A stretch of 64,000 nt of DNA from Aquibacillus kalidii (GCF_014280935.1 NZ_JACLZI010000038.1:1-64000); one strand, 5' to 3'; shown: positions 34,054 to 43,500, counted from the stretch's first letter. Translations and numbers: made by a program. The notes: generated by a model not told the origin, from the letters alone.

Positions 34054-35448
34054 TTACTCAATTTCTTGCTTATCAGAATAACCAAACATCCACGTAAGCA
34101 CAAACGCGACAGCAATGGCAATTATATTGACAAGTAAGTAAAGAAGTATCTGTCCATTTAGATATAGTAAAGTACCTGGAATTACTGTGATAGACATCCC
34201 TGTTGCTTCAAGGTTAAACAATGATGCAAAGAATCCCCCAACAGCTCCACCGATAATACCCATGAAAAATGGCTTAACAAAACGAAGGTTAACACCGAAA
34301 ATAGCTGGTTCGGTTATACCTAAAAAGGCTGAGAAAGACGATGGAAGTGCTAGTGCTTTTAATTTAGCTGATTTAGTTTTTAAACCTACCGCTAACGCAG
34401 CACCACCTTGTGCAGCTATAGATGCTGTGATAATGGCATTAAACGGATTATTTCCAAACTTCTCTAGTAACTGTATTTCCAACAAATTAAAGATATGGTG
34501 AACACCTGTGACTACTATAACTTGGTGTAGCAATCCTATTAATAAACCACCTAATCCAAGTGGTAATCCTATCACTGCAAGCGTTCCTTCTAGAATCCAA
34601 TCTTCTACAGTGTGAAATATTGGTCCAATTATGAATAAAGATACAGTGATCATTACTAATAACGTTAGAAAAGGTGTAATAATAAGATCTAATGCTTCCG
34701 GAACTCGTTTACGGATGGTTCGTTCCAACCTAGCACCTAATATCCCCGCAAAGAAAGCTGGTAAAACTGATCCTTGGTAACCGACTACAGGGATGAAGCC
34801 CATAAAATAAATTGGTTCTACTCCTCCACCTGCAACACCCCACGCATTTGGTAAGGAAGGACTAACCAACATCAACCCAAGAATTAGACCAATAATTGGC
34901 GTTCCACCAAATACACGAAAGGCAGACCAGGCAATTAGTGCAGGTAAAAAGATAAAGGCAGTGTCTGTTAAAATTTCAGTAAACAAAAGAAAGTTATCTG
35001 AAATATCAGCTGGTACTAAACCGAACCACGAAAGGACTTCTTCTTGCATGACTAAACCACGGAGCCCCATAAATAAACCAGTTGCAACTAATACAGGAAT
35101 AATCGGAACGAAAACATCACCTAAAGATCTAATTGATCTTTGGAAAACGTTACCACTTTTCTTGGCCTCTTTCGCTTGTTCTGATTTTGTGGAACCGTCA
35201 ACGCCTAGCTTTTCCACTTCCTCATAGACACGATTAACTGTTCCAGTACCTAAAATAATTTGATACTGACCAGAGTTAAAGAAAGCTCCTTTTACCTTAT
35301 CAATTTGTTCTACTTTTTCCTGGTCAATTTTTTCTTTATCGTTGACCATGATGCGGAGTCTAGTAGCACAATGTGCAGCTGATGAAATATTTTCCTTCCC
35401 TCCAACAGCCTCTAATATTTCTTGCGCAATTTTACGATTTTCTGACAT
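34054..35448 (-). CDS. PTS sucrose-type EIIBC permease
   Basis: A 464-aa phosphotransferase transporter that imports and phosphorylates sucrose (or a similar disaccharide). The N-terminal IIB domain carries the phosphocysteine in AAHCATRLR and the KGAFFNSGQYQIILG segment. The IIC membrane domain has about ten helices and ends in FGYSDKQEIE. There is no IIA domain, so a IIA-Glc-like protein elsewhere is needed. ATG 35448 follows AGGAG by eight bases. Three LacI-type operators lie in its upstream region. Trehalose specificity is less likely given the scrB neighbour. Confidence 0.93.
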   Translation of the reverse strand: MSENRKIAQEILEAVGGKENISSAAHCATRLRIMVNDKEKIDQEKVEQIDKVKGAFFNSGQYQIILGTGTVNRVYEEVEKLGVDGSTKSEQAKEAKKSGNVFQRSIRSLGDVFVPIIPVLVATGLFMGLRGLVMQEEVLSWFGLVPADISDNFLLFTEILTDTAFIFLPALIAWSAFRVFGGTPIIGLILGLMLVSPSLPNAWGVAGGGVEPIYFMGFIPVVGYQGSVLPAFFAGILGARLERTIRKRVPEALDLIITPFLTLLVMITVSLFIIGPIFHTVEDWILEGTLAVIGLPLGLGGLLIGLLHQVIVVTGVHHIFNLLEIQLLEKFGNNPFNAIITASIAAQGGAALAVGLKTKSAKLKALALPSSFSAFLGITEPAIFGVNLRFVKPFFMGIIGGAVGGFFASLFNLEATGMSITVIPGTLLYLNGQILLYLLVNIIAIAVAFVLTWMFGYSDKQEIE

Positions 35449-35470
35449 TACTTTCACTCCTGACTTTTTG

Positions 35471-35484
35471 TGGAATCGATTCCA
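35471..35484. promoter_or_regulatory. LacI-type operator 1 (tggaatcgattcca)
   Basis: A perfect 14-bp palindrome around tcga, 23 bp before the EIIBC start. It is one of three related sites. Confidence 0.88.
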
Positions 35485-35529
35485 TATTAAGCATAAAATA
35501 ATAATATAAATTAACTAAAGACTTCCTAG

Positions 35530-35545
35530 GTGTAATCGATTACAC
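35530..35545. promoter_or_regulatory. LacI-type operator 2 (gtgtaatcgattacac)
   Basis: A perfect 16-bp palindrome centred 60 bp from operator 1, a spacing that permits loop formation or cooperative binding. Confidence 0.9.
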
Positions 35546-35559
35546 AAGTTGTATAAAAT

Positions 35560-35587
35560 GATGTGTGGAATCGATTACACACATCAT
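35560..35587. promoter_or_regulatory. LacI-type operator 3 in an extended dyad
   Basis: tggaatcgattaca at 35566-35579 is flanked by arms gatgtgtg and cacacatc, giving an extended dyad that overlaps the end of the repressor gene. It may double as the repressor's terminator. Confidence 0.8.
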
Positions 35588-36576
35588 CATACACTATCTC
35601 TTTCTAAAAGTCTATAACTTAATACAACTTTTTCTTTTCCCTTATGATTCTCCGTGATTTTATTGATTAATAGTTGCGCCGCTTCCCGTCCGGCCGCTTC
35701 ATTTAAATAATCAATCGTTGTCAGAGGTGGCGTAACATACTTTGACATTTCTGAGGCACCAACCCCAGCTATTGCTATATCTTCTGGTATTTTAAAATGA
35801 TATTGATTCAAATACCTCATCGCCCCAACTGCCAATCGATCAGTAACGGCGAATACTGCTGTTGGCAATTCCAAGGAATCTTTAAACATTCTTGCTACTG
35901 CCTCATAACCAGATTCAATATTGAATACACCTTTTTGAACCCAAGCATCTTCTACCGTTATTTTCGCTTGCTTCATTTCATCTAGAAATGCCTTTTTACG
36001 CAGATAACCAACCGCTCTATCTGATTCATCAACACCAATAAAGCCAATTCTGCTATGACCTTTATCAATAAGAAGGCGCGTCATGTCCCGTGCTGCATTA
36101 TAATCATCGAACAGTACATTAGTTACCCCATCAAATTCTTGTCCTATAGCTACAAATGGGATGTTTAATTGCGAAATCTTCTCCAATAATTCATCGTTCA
36201 CATTAGTAGCAGCAAGAATAATTCCATCTACTTGCCTTACCTTTAACAGATTAATAAATTCAATTTCCTTATGTTTTTCATGATTCGTATTTGCCAAAAG
36301 TATCTGATAACCTTCTTGTGCTAGCACTTCGTCCATACCGGCAACTAATCTACCAGAAGTTTCGGTTTTTATTGTTGGGAGAATTACACCAATTACTTTA
36401 GTCTTTTTTGTTCTAAGAGATTTGGCTTGCTGACTAGGAACATATCCTGTTTCCTCTATCACCTTTAATATCTTTGTTCTTGCGTCCTCACTAACATATC
36501 CTGAATTATTTAAAACACGAGAAACCGTTGTTCTCGATACATTTGCCATAGCTGCTATTTCATTTATCGTTGTCAC
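35587..36576 (-). CDS. LacI-family repressor of the sucrose operon
   Basis: A 329-aa repressor with the N-terminal LacI helix-turn-helix (TTINEIAAMANVSRTTVSRVLNN), the hinge helix QQAKSLRTKKT and a periplasmic-binding-like sugar domain. GTG 36576 has AGGTGGG six bases upstream, and the longer frame adds eight residues unlike the family. Encoded just before the PTS permease and scrB with three operators in between, it is the evident sucrose repressor (ScrR/SacR type). Confidence 0.93.
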   Translation of the reverse strand: MTTINEIAAMANVSRTTVSRVLNNSGYVSEDARTKILKVIEETGYVPSQQAKSLRTKKTKVIGVILPTIKTETSGRLVAGMDEVLAQEGYQILLANTNHEKHKEIEFINLLKVRQVDGIILAATNVNDELLEKISQLNIPFVAIGQEFDGVTNVLFDDYNAARDMTRLLIDKGHSRIGFIGVDESDRAVGYLRKKAFLDEMKQAKITVEDAWVQKGVFNIESGYEAVARMFKDSLELPTAVFAVTDRLAVGAMRYLNQYHFKIPEDIAIAGVGASEMSKYVTPPLTTIDYLNEAAGREAAQLLINKITENHKGKEKVVLSYRLLERDSV

Positions 36577-36649
36577 ATTAATCCCACCTAAATCAACCAT
36601 TTATCCCTATTATACACCAAAATATTTATAGGAAGTTTCCTCCATGTTA

Positions 36650-37200
36650 CACCTACTACTTTTTAATAAACGCTCATTTGCAAACTTGTGTTGCGTTTTG
36701 GAATGATGAAGTTGAGATAAACTCGCCAGTAACTAACTTTTTACAATCCTAATAAATACTGATCCACCGTTCCAGAAATATACTACGCTTTCCGCGGGCT
36801 CGCGCAGGAGTCTCCGTATATTTCCTCCACTAGCATAACTTTCATAAAAAGAGAGATGTGCATTTAACTAATTCATTTCAGTTACTAAGCCAAAATTGAC
36901 TAGATAACACCATCTAGCGTATGCAGAATACGTAGACTCTTCGAAAATAAAACCCAATTTTCTTCGTGCGATGTATCGCTTCCGTAGCATTCCTTGTCTC
37001 ATGGGAACAGCGCGCGTCTGAAGACCCAGTAAGAGCGTTCCTTGCGTCACGGGAAGACTTGTGGCCGTGCCCACGAAAAGCGGAGTATTCTACCGAAGCG
37101 AGTGTATAGCACTCATCCATAAGTATTTATTATTTCGCATTCTATAGATATTGTAACAAAGGCAACAATTGTTAGGAATGGAGCCTTTAATGAAGATTTT
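36650..37200 (+). repeat. Decayed intergenic repeat, copy A
   Basis: The block from gaatgatgaagttgagataa near 36700 to the end gttaggaatggagccttt near 37193 aligns in pieces with copies near 47.4, 52.1 and 61.7 kb. The best-conserved part, 37016-37130 (ggccgtgcccacg, attctaccgaagcgag, gcactcatcca), closely matches 47488-47605. ORFs inside it are artefacts. Otherwise 36577-37436 holds no gene I can support. Confidence 0.7.
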
Positions 37201-37449
37201 TTGGCATAGACTGTCTTGTTTGCCGCTGTGTTTTGTCAATAATCTACTTAATTACTATTCACGGTTACGATAGAATCACCTCCTATCTCTATTAAATAGG
37301 AAGATAATTCTAGTAGAGAAGGAGCCTTTGGATTGAGGTTTTCTCTATTTTTTCAGTAAATCATGTTTAACATAAAACCAAACAAGGTATAGCCATTACT
37401 AAGAGATAGTTAAACTATCTACTCTATTATTAAACTAGGAGGCTAACAT

Positions 37450-38157
37450 ATTTTTTATCTAGCATCTGAAATAGTAAAGCTTAACTTACAAGCAACTGAT
37501 GGTGAGCTAGGTAAAGTGAAAGACATTTATTTCGATGATCAACATTGGACAGTACGATATTTCGTTGTAGATTCAAACAAGTGGTTACCAGGAAAGAAAG
37601 TTCTTCTCTCCCCTATCTCCTTTGATTATGTAGATATGGGAAATGAAACAGTTTCTGTATTGGCTTCAAAAGAAACGGTTAAAAATGCCCCGAACCAGCA
37701 CGAACATGAGCCCGTTTCAAAACAAGTAGAAATGGACTTAACAAACTATTATGGTTGGCCGCCATACTGGTCTGGATATGGTGGTACCTTGCCGTGGGGT
37801 GGGTATGGAAATCCTCTAACATTATTAGAGACATATGACCCAAATGCTAGGCATGACGACTTCACCCTTGAAAACCGCGAAGATTATCATTTAAGAAGTG
37901 CCAAGGAAATTCAAGGGGATTTATTTGGATATACAGTAGAAACAGAAAACGGCGAGATTGGCTACGTCTCTGATTTAGTGATAGACGAGTCTAGTTGGAA
38001 AGTATCCTATTTAGTTATTGACACGAAGAAGAAACTTCTCGATAGTAATTTCAGATTTCTGCCAATCGAGAATATTAAAGAGATAAGCTGGCAGGATAGA
38101 AAAATTGTCATAGATCCTAATGTAACAGAACAACAAATTAACCAGGTATCGATTTAA
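37450..38157 (+). CDS. PRC-barrel domain protein with apparent ATT start
   Basis: A protein with two PRC-barrel halves (about residues 1-75, FYLASEIVKLNLQATDGELG, and 135-225, AKEIQGDLFGYTVETENGE). They are joined by a Tyr/Trp/Gly/Pro-rich linker. The conserved N-terminal half begins well before the first GTG (37516). An in-frame TAA at 37444 limits the start. A perfect AGGAGG ends seven bases before ATT at 37450, and no ATG, GTG or TTG lies between, so ATT seems to be the initiator, giving 235 aa. PRC-barrels act in RNA processing and cell-envelope proteins. Here the role is unknown. Confidence 0.8.
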   Translation: MFYLASEIVKLNLQATDGELGKVKDIYFDDQHWTVRYFVVDSNKWLPGKKVLLSPISFDYVDMGNETVSVLASKETVKNAPNQHEHEPVSKQVEMDLTNYYGWPPYWSGYGGTLPWGGYGNPLTLLETYDPNARHDDFTLENREDYHLRSAKEIQGDLFGYTVETENGEIGYVSDLVIDESSWKVSYLVIDTKKKLLDSNFRFLPIENIKEISWQDRKIVIDPNVTEQQINQVSI

Positions 38158-38232
38158 TTAGTACCTTTTGTCAAGGTGTACGAATTTGACGATCACTTCT
38201 TACACCGCAATCACAAACGTATAAATACCATA

Positions 38233-38277
38233 AAAAAGGAACAGCTCCTAAACCGACAGAGGGAGCTGTTCCTTTTT
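38233..38277. terminator. Bidirectional terminator, PRC-barrel / ABC exporter
   Basis: A perfect 16-bp stem aaaaaggaacagctcc/ggagctgttccttttt with A- and T-tracts on both sides lies between convergent genes. Confidence 0.92.
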
Positions 38278-38278
38278 G

Positions 38279-40141
38279 TTACATTGCTTCTATATCTAAA
38301 TTATTTCCACTAAACTGGCTATTATACAAGTCTGCATAAAAGCCTTTTTGATCAAGAAGCTCTTGATGGGTTCCTTGTTCAATAACATTTCCCTTATCCA
38401 TAACTAGAATTATATCTGCATCTTTGATCGTGGAAAGTCTGTGGGCAATCACAAAACTTGTTCGATCCTTCATTAATTTGTTCATAGCATTTTGAATAAA
38501 CTTCTCTGTTCTCGTATCTACGCTACTAGTTGCTTCATCAAGGATCATAATGGTTGGATCAGCCAAAATCGCCCGAGCAATTGTTATCAATTGCTTTTGC
38601 CCTTGTGAAATGTTCGAGGCCTCTTCATTTAAAATCGTATCATAACCGTCCGGTAGTGTTCGGATAAAGTGATCAGCATGGGCTGCCTTTGCAGCTTGAA
38701 CTATCTCCATTTCGGTAACATTGTCTTTTCCATAGGCAATGTTATCTCGAATCGTACCATTAAAGAGCCAGGTGTCTTGGAGGACCATCCCGAACATACT
38801 CCTTAAATTATCTCTTTTTAGATTTTTGATATCAATACCATCAATCAAAATTTTGCCATCGTTTATATCATAGAAACGCATTAATAAATTTATAAGTGTC
38901 GTCTTTCCAGCACCAGTTGGTCCCACAATAGCAACAGTTTGACCACTTTTCACGTCAATGTTCATACCTTCTATAATCATTTCATCTGATTTGTACCCAA
39001 ATGTTACACGTTCGAAGCTTACGTTTCCTTTAGGCTTAGGAAGCACCATTGCATCTGCTCGTTCTTCAGGCATTTCCTCTTCATCTAAGATCTCGAAAAC
39101 ACGTTCTGCGGAAGCGATCGTAGACTGAATAATATTAGAGATATTTGCAGCCTGTGTAATTGGTTGAGAGAACTGTCTTGCATATTGAATAAATGCCTGA
39201 ATACCTCCAATTTGTATCGTGCCACGTGTTACGAGTACACCACCGACCACGCAGACAAGCACATATCCTATGTTATTTACGAGTGCCATAAGTGGTTGAA
39301 TGATTCCGGATACATATTGTGCTTTCCACCCGGATTTGTAAAGTTCTTCATTAATCTTATCAAATTCTTCTACCGCAATTTTTTCACGTTGAAAAGCTTT
39401 AATAACTGTATGTCCTGTATACATTTCTTCTACATGTCCATTCAAGTCACCTAAAGATTTCTGCTGCCCCTTAAAGTACCCTTGAGATTTTTTTATAATC
39501 AAGGCTGTTATAACAAAACTTAATGGTAGTGTTAAAATGACGATCACTGTCATTAACGGACTTATAGTCAGCATCATAATAATTATTCCAATAATCGTTA
39601 CAACAGATGTAATAACCTGGGTTAAACTTTGTTGCAATGTATTGCTGATGTTATCAATATCGTTAACAGCACGACTTAATATATCACCGTGAGAACGTGA
39701 ATCTAAGAACTTCAACGGCAGCCTGTTGACCTTCTCATTAATTTCCTTACGTAGTTGATAAACAATATTCTGCGAAACATTGACCATTATAAATTGTTGG
39801 ATATAACTAAATGCAGCACTAAGTAAATACAACCCTATTAAAATTATTAATATGCGCCCAATATAGTTAAAATCAATTGATGCACCTGCGATTCCATTTA
39901 ACTTCGCCATTAACCCTTCAAAAATCTTGGTTGTTACTTCTCCTAGTATTTTCGGACTTAATATAGTAAAAATTGTACTAATAATGGCTGCGATTAAAAC
40001 AAGAAATAGTCTTACCTTATGAGGGGCTAGATAGCTAATCAGCCGTTTCAGTGTCCCTTTAAAATCTTTTGCCTTTTGGACTGGCATACCTAATCCCACA
40101 CCATTGGAATGGTTCTTTTCTTGTTTTCTATCCTTACTCAT
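38279..40141 (-). CDS. ABC exporter half-transporter, BmrD/YheH-like
   Basis: A 620-aa fusion of a six-helix exporter domain and an ATPase. Walker A (GPTGAGKTT), the signature (ISQGQKQ), Walker B with the catalytic Glu (MILDEATSS) and the switch His (AHRLST) are all canonical. Its partner has the degenerate set, as in heterodimeric multidrug exporters such as B. subtilis BmrC/BmrD. The ATG overlaps the partner's stop (ATGA), so translation is coupled. The likely role is drug or lipid export. Confidence 0.93.
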   Translation of the reverse strand: MSKDRKQEKNHSNGVGLGMPVQKAKDFKGTLKRLISYLAPHKVRLFLVLIAAIISTIFTILSPKILGEVTTKIFEGLMAKLNGIAGASIDFNYIGRILIILIGLYLLSAAFSYIQQFIMVNVSQNIVYQLRKEINEKVNRLPLKFLDSRSHGDILSRAVNDIDNISNTLQQSLTQVITSVVTIIGIIIMMLTISPLMTVIVILTLPLSFVITALIIKKSQGYFKGQQKSLGDLNGHVEEMYTGHTVIKAFQREKIAVEEFDKINEELYKSGWKAQYVSGIIQPLMALVNNIGYVLVCVVGGVLVTRGTIQIGGIQAFIQYARQFSQPITQAANISNIIQSTIASAERVFEILDEEEMPEERADAMVLPKPKGNVSFERVTFGYKSDEMIIEGMNIDVKSGQTVAIVGPTGAGKTTLINLLMRFYDINDGKILIDGIDIKNLKRDNLRSMFGMVLQDTWLFNGTIRDNIAYGKDNVTEMEIVQAAKAAHADHFIRTLPDGYDTILNEEASNISQGQKQLITIARAILADPTIMILDEATSSVDTRTEKFIQNAMNKLMKDRTSFVIAHRLSTIKDADIILVMDKGNVIEQGTHQELLDQKGFYADLYNSQFSGNNLDIEAM

Positions 40142-41865
40142 GCGCTCTCCTCCTCGGACAACTGTGTGGATACTATTTCTTGATAGACATCACAGGTTTT
40201 CATCAATTCTTTGTGGGTACCAATCCCTGCTACTTCCCCTTCGTCTAATACAATAATGCGATCTGCATCCATTACGGTTGCAACTCTTTGAGCTACAATG
40301 AAAACAGTAGCTTGCTTTATTTCTGCAGAAAGTGCTTTACGAAGTTTTGCCTCCGTTTTAAAGTCAAGTGCAGAGAAACTATCATCAAGCAGATAAATCT
40401 CAGGTTTCTTTACAATTGTTCTGGCAATGGAAAGACGTTGTTTCTGTCCGCCGGATACGTTAGAACCACCCTGTGTGATTAAAGAATCAAAACCTTCTTT
40501 CATTTCTGATACGAATTCTGTTGCCTGCGCGACTGCTGCGGCATGTTTGACGTCTTCCTCTGTTGCTTCTTGTTTTCCATACCGAATATTCTCAGCAACT
40601 GTTCCTGTAAATAACGTTGCCTTCTGAGGGGTTAGTCCAATTTTTTTTCGTAAATCCTCTTGGGAAAGCTTACGAACATCTACTTCGTCGATTAAAATAC
40701 TACCACTATCAATATCGTAAAATCGTGGGATCAGACTAATCAAGGTGGATTTCCCTGCACCAGTGCCTCCAATTATTGCTGTTACTTCACCAGGTTTGGC
40801 CTCAAATGTAATATCTACTAATGCTGGTTTTTCAGCTCCTGGATAGCTGAAAGTCACATGATCAAAAGTAACGTAACCATATTTTGCTGATGTTTCACTC
40901 GGTTCTTTATGGTCTTTTATTTCTAATTCCATATCAAGTACTTCATTTATTCTCGTTGCAGAGACCTGTGCTCTAGGAATCATAACAAAAATAATCGATA
41001 CCATGATAAACGAAAACATGATTTGCATTCCATATTGTATAAATGCCATCAGATCCCCAACTTGCATCGCACCATTATCGATACGAATGCTTCCAAACCA
41101 AATAATTGCAACAGTTGAGAAGTTTAATATAATCATCATAATCGGCATCATAGACGCCATTAATTTATTAACTTTTGTGGCTGTATCCATAAAATCACGG
41201 TTCGTTTCGTCGTATCGTTTTATTTCATACTTATCGCGATTAAAGGAACGAATGACACGAATCCCCGTTAAGTATTCTCGAAACACAAGATTCAAGCGAT
41301 CTAGTTTTTTCTGCATCACTTTAAACAAAGGCATACCTTTCATCGCTACTAACGAAATAGTTAACATAAGTATTGGTATTACTACGACAAAAACTAACGA
41401 CAGCTTGACATCTTTAGAAACCGCCATGATAATTCCACCAATTGCCATCATTGGTGCCGTAATCATCATTCTTAACATCATGATTAATACCTGTTGAATT
41501 TGATTAATGTCGTTCGTCGTTCTCGTTATTAAGGAGGCGGTTCCAATTTTATTGAATTCTTGAAGTGAAAACTTTTCTACATACGTAAACACTCTTTTTC
41601 TTAAATCTCTACCAAACCCAACTGCCACCTTTGCAGAAAAGTAACTTGCAAGAACGGAAGTCACCATGGTTGCTACTGAGACAAGTAGCATAAATAAACC
41701 AATTTTTATAATGTAGGCAATATCCTCATTTACAATCCCTTTGTCCACAATATCTGCCATCAATGTAGGAAGATATAATTGGGATAAGGTTTGTAAAAAT
41801 ACTAGTATTAGGACAAGACTTACAAACCATTTGTAAGTTTTAAGCATTTTTAATAACTTCAACAT
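40138..41865 (-). CDS. ABC exporter half-transporter, BmrC/YheI-like
   Basis: A 575-aa exporter half-molecule with six helices and an ATPase. Walker A (GGTGAGKST) and the signature (VSGGQKQ) are canonical. The residue after Walker B is Asp (LLDDSFSA) rather than Glu, and the switch His is Gln (AQRVAT). This marks the non-catalytic site of a heterodimeric pump. ATG 41865 lies nine bases from GGAG, which abuts an earlier ATG. It follows the MarR gene, its probable regulator, by 31 bp. Confidence 0.93.
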   Translation of the reverse strand: MLKLLKMLKTYKWFVSLVLILVFLQTLSQLYLPTLMADIVDKGIVNEDIAYIIKIGLFMLLVSVATMVTSVLASYFSAKVAVGFGRDLRKRVFTYVEKFSLQEFNKIGTASLITRTTNDINQIQQVLIMMLRMMITAPMMAIGGIIMAVSKDVKLSLVFVVVIPILMLTISLVAMKGMPLFKVMQKKLDRLNLVFREYLTGIRVIRSFNRDKYEIKRYDETNRDFMDTATKVNKLMASMMPIMMIILNFSTVAIIWFGSIRIDNGAMQVGDLMAFIQYGMQIMFSFIMVSIIFVMIPRAQVSATRINEVLDMELEIKDHKEPSETSAKYGYVTFDHVTFSYPGAEKPALVDITFEAKPGEVTAIIGGTGAGKSTLISLIPRFYDIDSGSILIDEVDVRKLSQEDLRKKIGLTPQKATLFTGTVAENIRYGKQEATEEDVKHAAAVAQATEFVSEMKEGFDSLITQGGSNVSGGQKQRLSIARTIVKKPEIYLLDDSFSALDFKTEAKLRKALSAEIKQATVFIVAQRVATVMDADRIIVLDEGEVAGIGTHKELMKTCDVYQEIVSTQLSEEESA

Positions 41866-41896
41866 AAGTATCATCTCCGTTTGATTAAAGCCTTCC

Positions 41897-42334
41897 TTAG
41901 CGACTGTTTAAATCTTTATAATAGACAAACACCTTATCTAAAAGTCCAATAAGCTGTTCACTTTCCTCTTCACCTAAGTAATCAATTAGCCCATTGATTG
42001 ATGTGACATACATGTTAAAAGCTTTTACCGTTACAGCAATTCCTTGATCGGTTAACTTCACTTGGGATGATCTTCTATCTTCTTTATTAACCGTTCGTTC
42101 TACATACCCCTTCTCTTCTAGACGATTGATAATTTGTGTAACGGTTGGGGAAGTTACTCGGAGTATATCCCTTACCTCTGAAACCGTCTCGTACCCCTTT
42201 TTTATACAGAATAACACTTGAACTTCACTTGGCTTTAAGTCTCCTACAGTATGCTTATTCCAATCTACCTTCTTAAACTGAGAAAAAGCATGAATTAACC
42301 GCTGTTCCCTAGAATCCTCACTCCATAAATCCAA
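41897..42334 (-). CDS. MarR-family regulator
   Basis: A 145-aa winged-helix repressor (DILRVTSPTVTQIINRLEEKGYVERTVNKEDRRSS region, read here in parts: recognition helix TSPTVTQIINRLEEKGY, wing KEDRRS). The start TTG 42334 has GGGGTGAG five bases upstream. It is the first gene of an operon with the BmrCD-like exporter, and a palindrome over its promoter suggests autoregulation. Confidence 0.92.
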   Translation of the reverse strand: MDLWSEDSREQRLIHAFSQFKKVDWNKHTVGDLKPSEVQVLFCIKKGYETVSEVRDILRVTSPTVTQIINRLEEKGYVERTVNKEDRRSSQVKLTDQGIAVTVKAFNMYVTSINGLIDYLGEEESEQLIGLLDKVFVYYKDLNSR

Positions 42335-42363
42335 AAATACTCACCCCTAATCACCTTTTGATA

Positions 42364-42382
42364 TAGTTAGGTTCCCTAACTA
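42364..42382. promoter_or_regulatory. MarR operator palindrome
   Basis: tagttagg-ttc-cctaacta, perfect 8-bp arms, lies directly downstream of the TATAAT box at 42383-42388 on the minus strand. Confidence 0.8.
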
Positions 42383-42410
42383 ATTATATCAGAAAAGCGG
42401 TGCCTGTCAC
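42383..42410 (-). promoter_or_regulatory. Promoter of marR-exporter operon, -35 inside a repeat
   Basis: TATAAT (42383-42388) lies 16 bases from GTGACA (42405-42410) on the minus strand. The GTGACA is part of dispersed repeat copy 5. Confidence 0.5.
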
Positions 42411-42438
42411 CACCCGAGTTTTGTTGATTTGTGTCGAT
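42399..42438 (-). repeat. Dispersed repeat copy 5
   Basis: The minus strand reads atcgacacaaatcaacaaaa, then ctcgggtggtgacaggcacc. It sits immediately upstream of the MarR promoter. The rest of 42439-42640 shows no gene. Confidence 0.88.
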
Positions 42439-42657
42439 GTTGTGTTTTTGTTTGGTGCTCTATTCTTCGTATATTCTCGTACTGCTACATAAATCAAGCT
42501 CTGTCCTCTTCTCAAACATATATCTCATTATGGTACCGCTTACCATGACTATCTTTCCAATTTGCATACGACTTACGTAAAACCCCTTGAACTAATAGCG
42601 TGAGATGTTAAGCTATAAGTCGATAAACAAAACCTTTTAAAGGAGCGTTTTCTCATT

Positions 42658-43500
42658 TTGAAAAACCAAAAAATAGCATTTTTAGGCGCAGGAAATATGG
42701 CAGAAGCAATGATATCCGGTTATATCCAATCAGGTAAAGTTTCTCCCGAAAATATTACTGTGACTAACAGAAGTAATCAAGAAAGATTAGTGGAATTAAA
42801 CGTAAAATATGGCATTAAAGCTATAACTAAAGATGAATTAGACTATAAAAATATAGATATCTTTATATTGGCCATGAAGCCAAAAGACATTGACGTAGTT
42901 CTCTCCGATCTTAGTAATAAAATCTCTAGCAACCAATTACTCGTTTCTGTATTAGCAGGTGTTTCTACAAGCTATATGGAAGACAAACTAACAACAGGAC
43001 AGCAAGTAGTTCGAGTAATGCCTAACACATCTAGCATGATCAGAGAATCAGCAACAGCTGTTTCCCCGGGCTCGCACTCGACAATGGAGCAAGTAAAAAT
43101 CATAAAAGAACTAATGAAATGTATCGGTGAAGCCTATATTATTGATGAAGAAATGATGGATGTTTACACAGGTATTGCGGGTAGTGGACCTGCTTATTTC
43201 TATAACCTAATGGAGCACATCGAAGAAGTTGGGACCCAAGCAGGATTGGAAGCCGATGTAGTTCGTAAAATAGGCGCACAAACTATGCTCGGGGCTGCCA
43301 AAATGGTACTCAAGGGTGAGAATACACCAACTGAGCTACGAAAAAAAGTAACTTCACCGAACGGTACAACTGCTGCTGGGTTAGACGCTCTGGATGAACA
43401 TGGTGGCGGGTTAGCAATGATTGAAGCCATACATGCTGCCTCTGCTCGTTCTAAAGAGTTACAACAACAATTAGAAAAAAGTTTTGTCACGCAAAAGTAA
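42658..43500 (+). CDS. proC: Pyrroline-5-carboxylate reductase
   Basis: A 280-aa enzyme for the last step of proline synthesis, reducing pyrroline-5-carboxylate with NAD(P)H. The Rossmann loop FLGAGNMAEAM is at the N-terminus. The family signature around GIAGSGPAYFYNLMEH and KVTSPNGTTAAGLDAL is at the C-terminal dimer domain. TTG 42658 is used. AAAGGAG ends 12 bases upstream, rather far, and an ATT one codon earlier has better spacing. It lies upstream of proBA with its own terminator. No T-box was found. Confidence 0.95.
   Translation: MKNQKIAFLGAGNMAEAMISGYIQSGKVSPENITVTNRSNQERLVELNVKYGIKAITKDELDYKNIDIFILAMKPKDIDVVLSDLSNKISSNQLLVSVLAGVSTSYMEDKLTTGQQVVRVMPNTSSMIRESATAVSPGSHSTMEQVKIIKELMKCIGEAYIIDEEMMDVYTGIAGSGPAYFYNLMEHIEEVGTQAGLEADVVRKIGAQTMLGAAKMVLKGENTPTELRKKVTSPNGTTAAGLDALDEHGGGLAMIEAIHAASARSKELQQQLEKSFVTQK

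Noticed and set aside
36868-37120. Two overlapping 68-aa frames
   Set aside because: They lie wholly inside the decayed repeat copy A. Similar spurious frames arise in copy B (47417-47670).
42420-42657. A T-box leader before proC
   Set aside because: ggtaccgc occurs near 42534, but the AGGGTGG part, the specifier loop and a terminator are absent.
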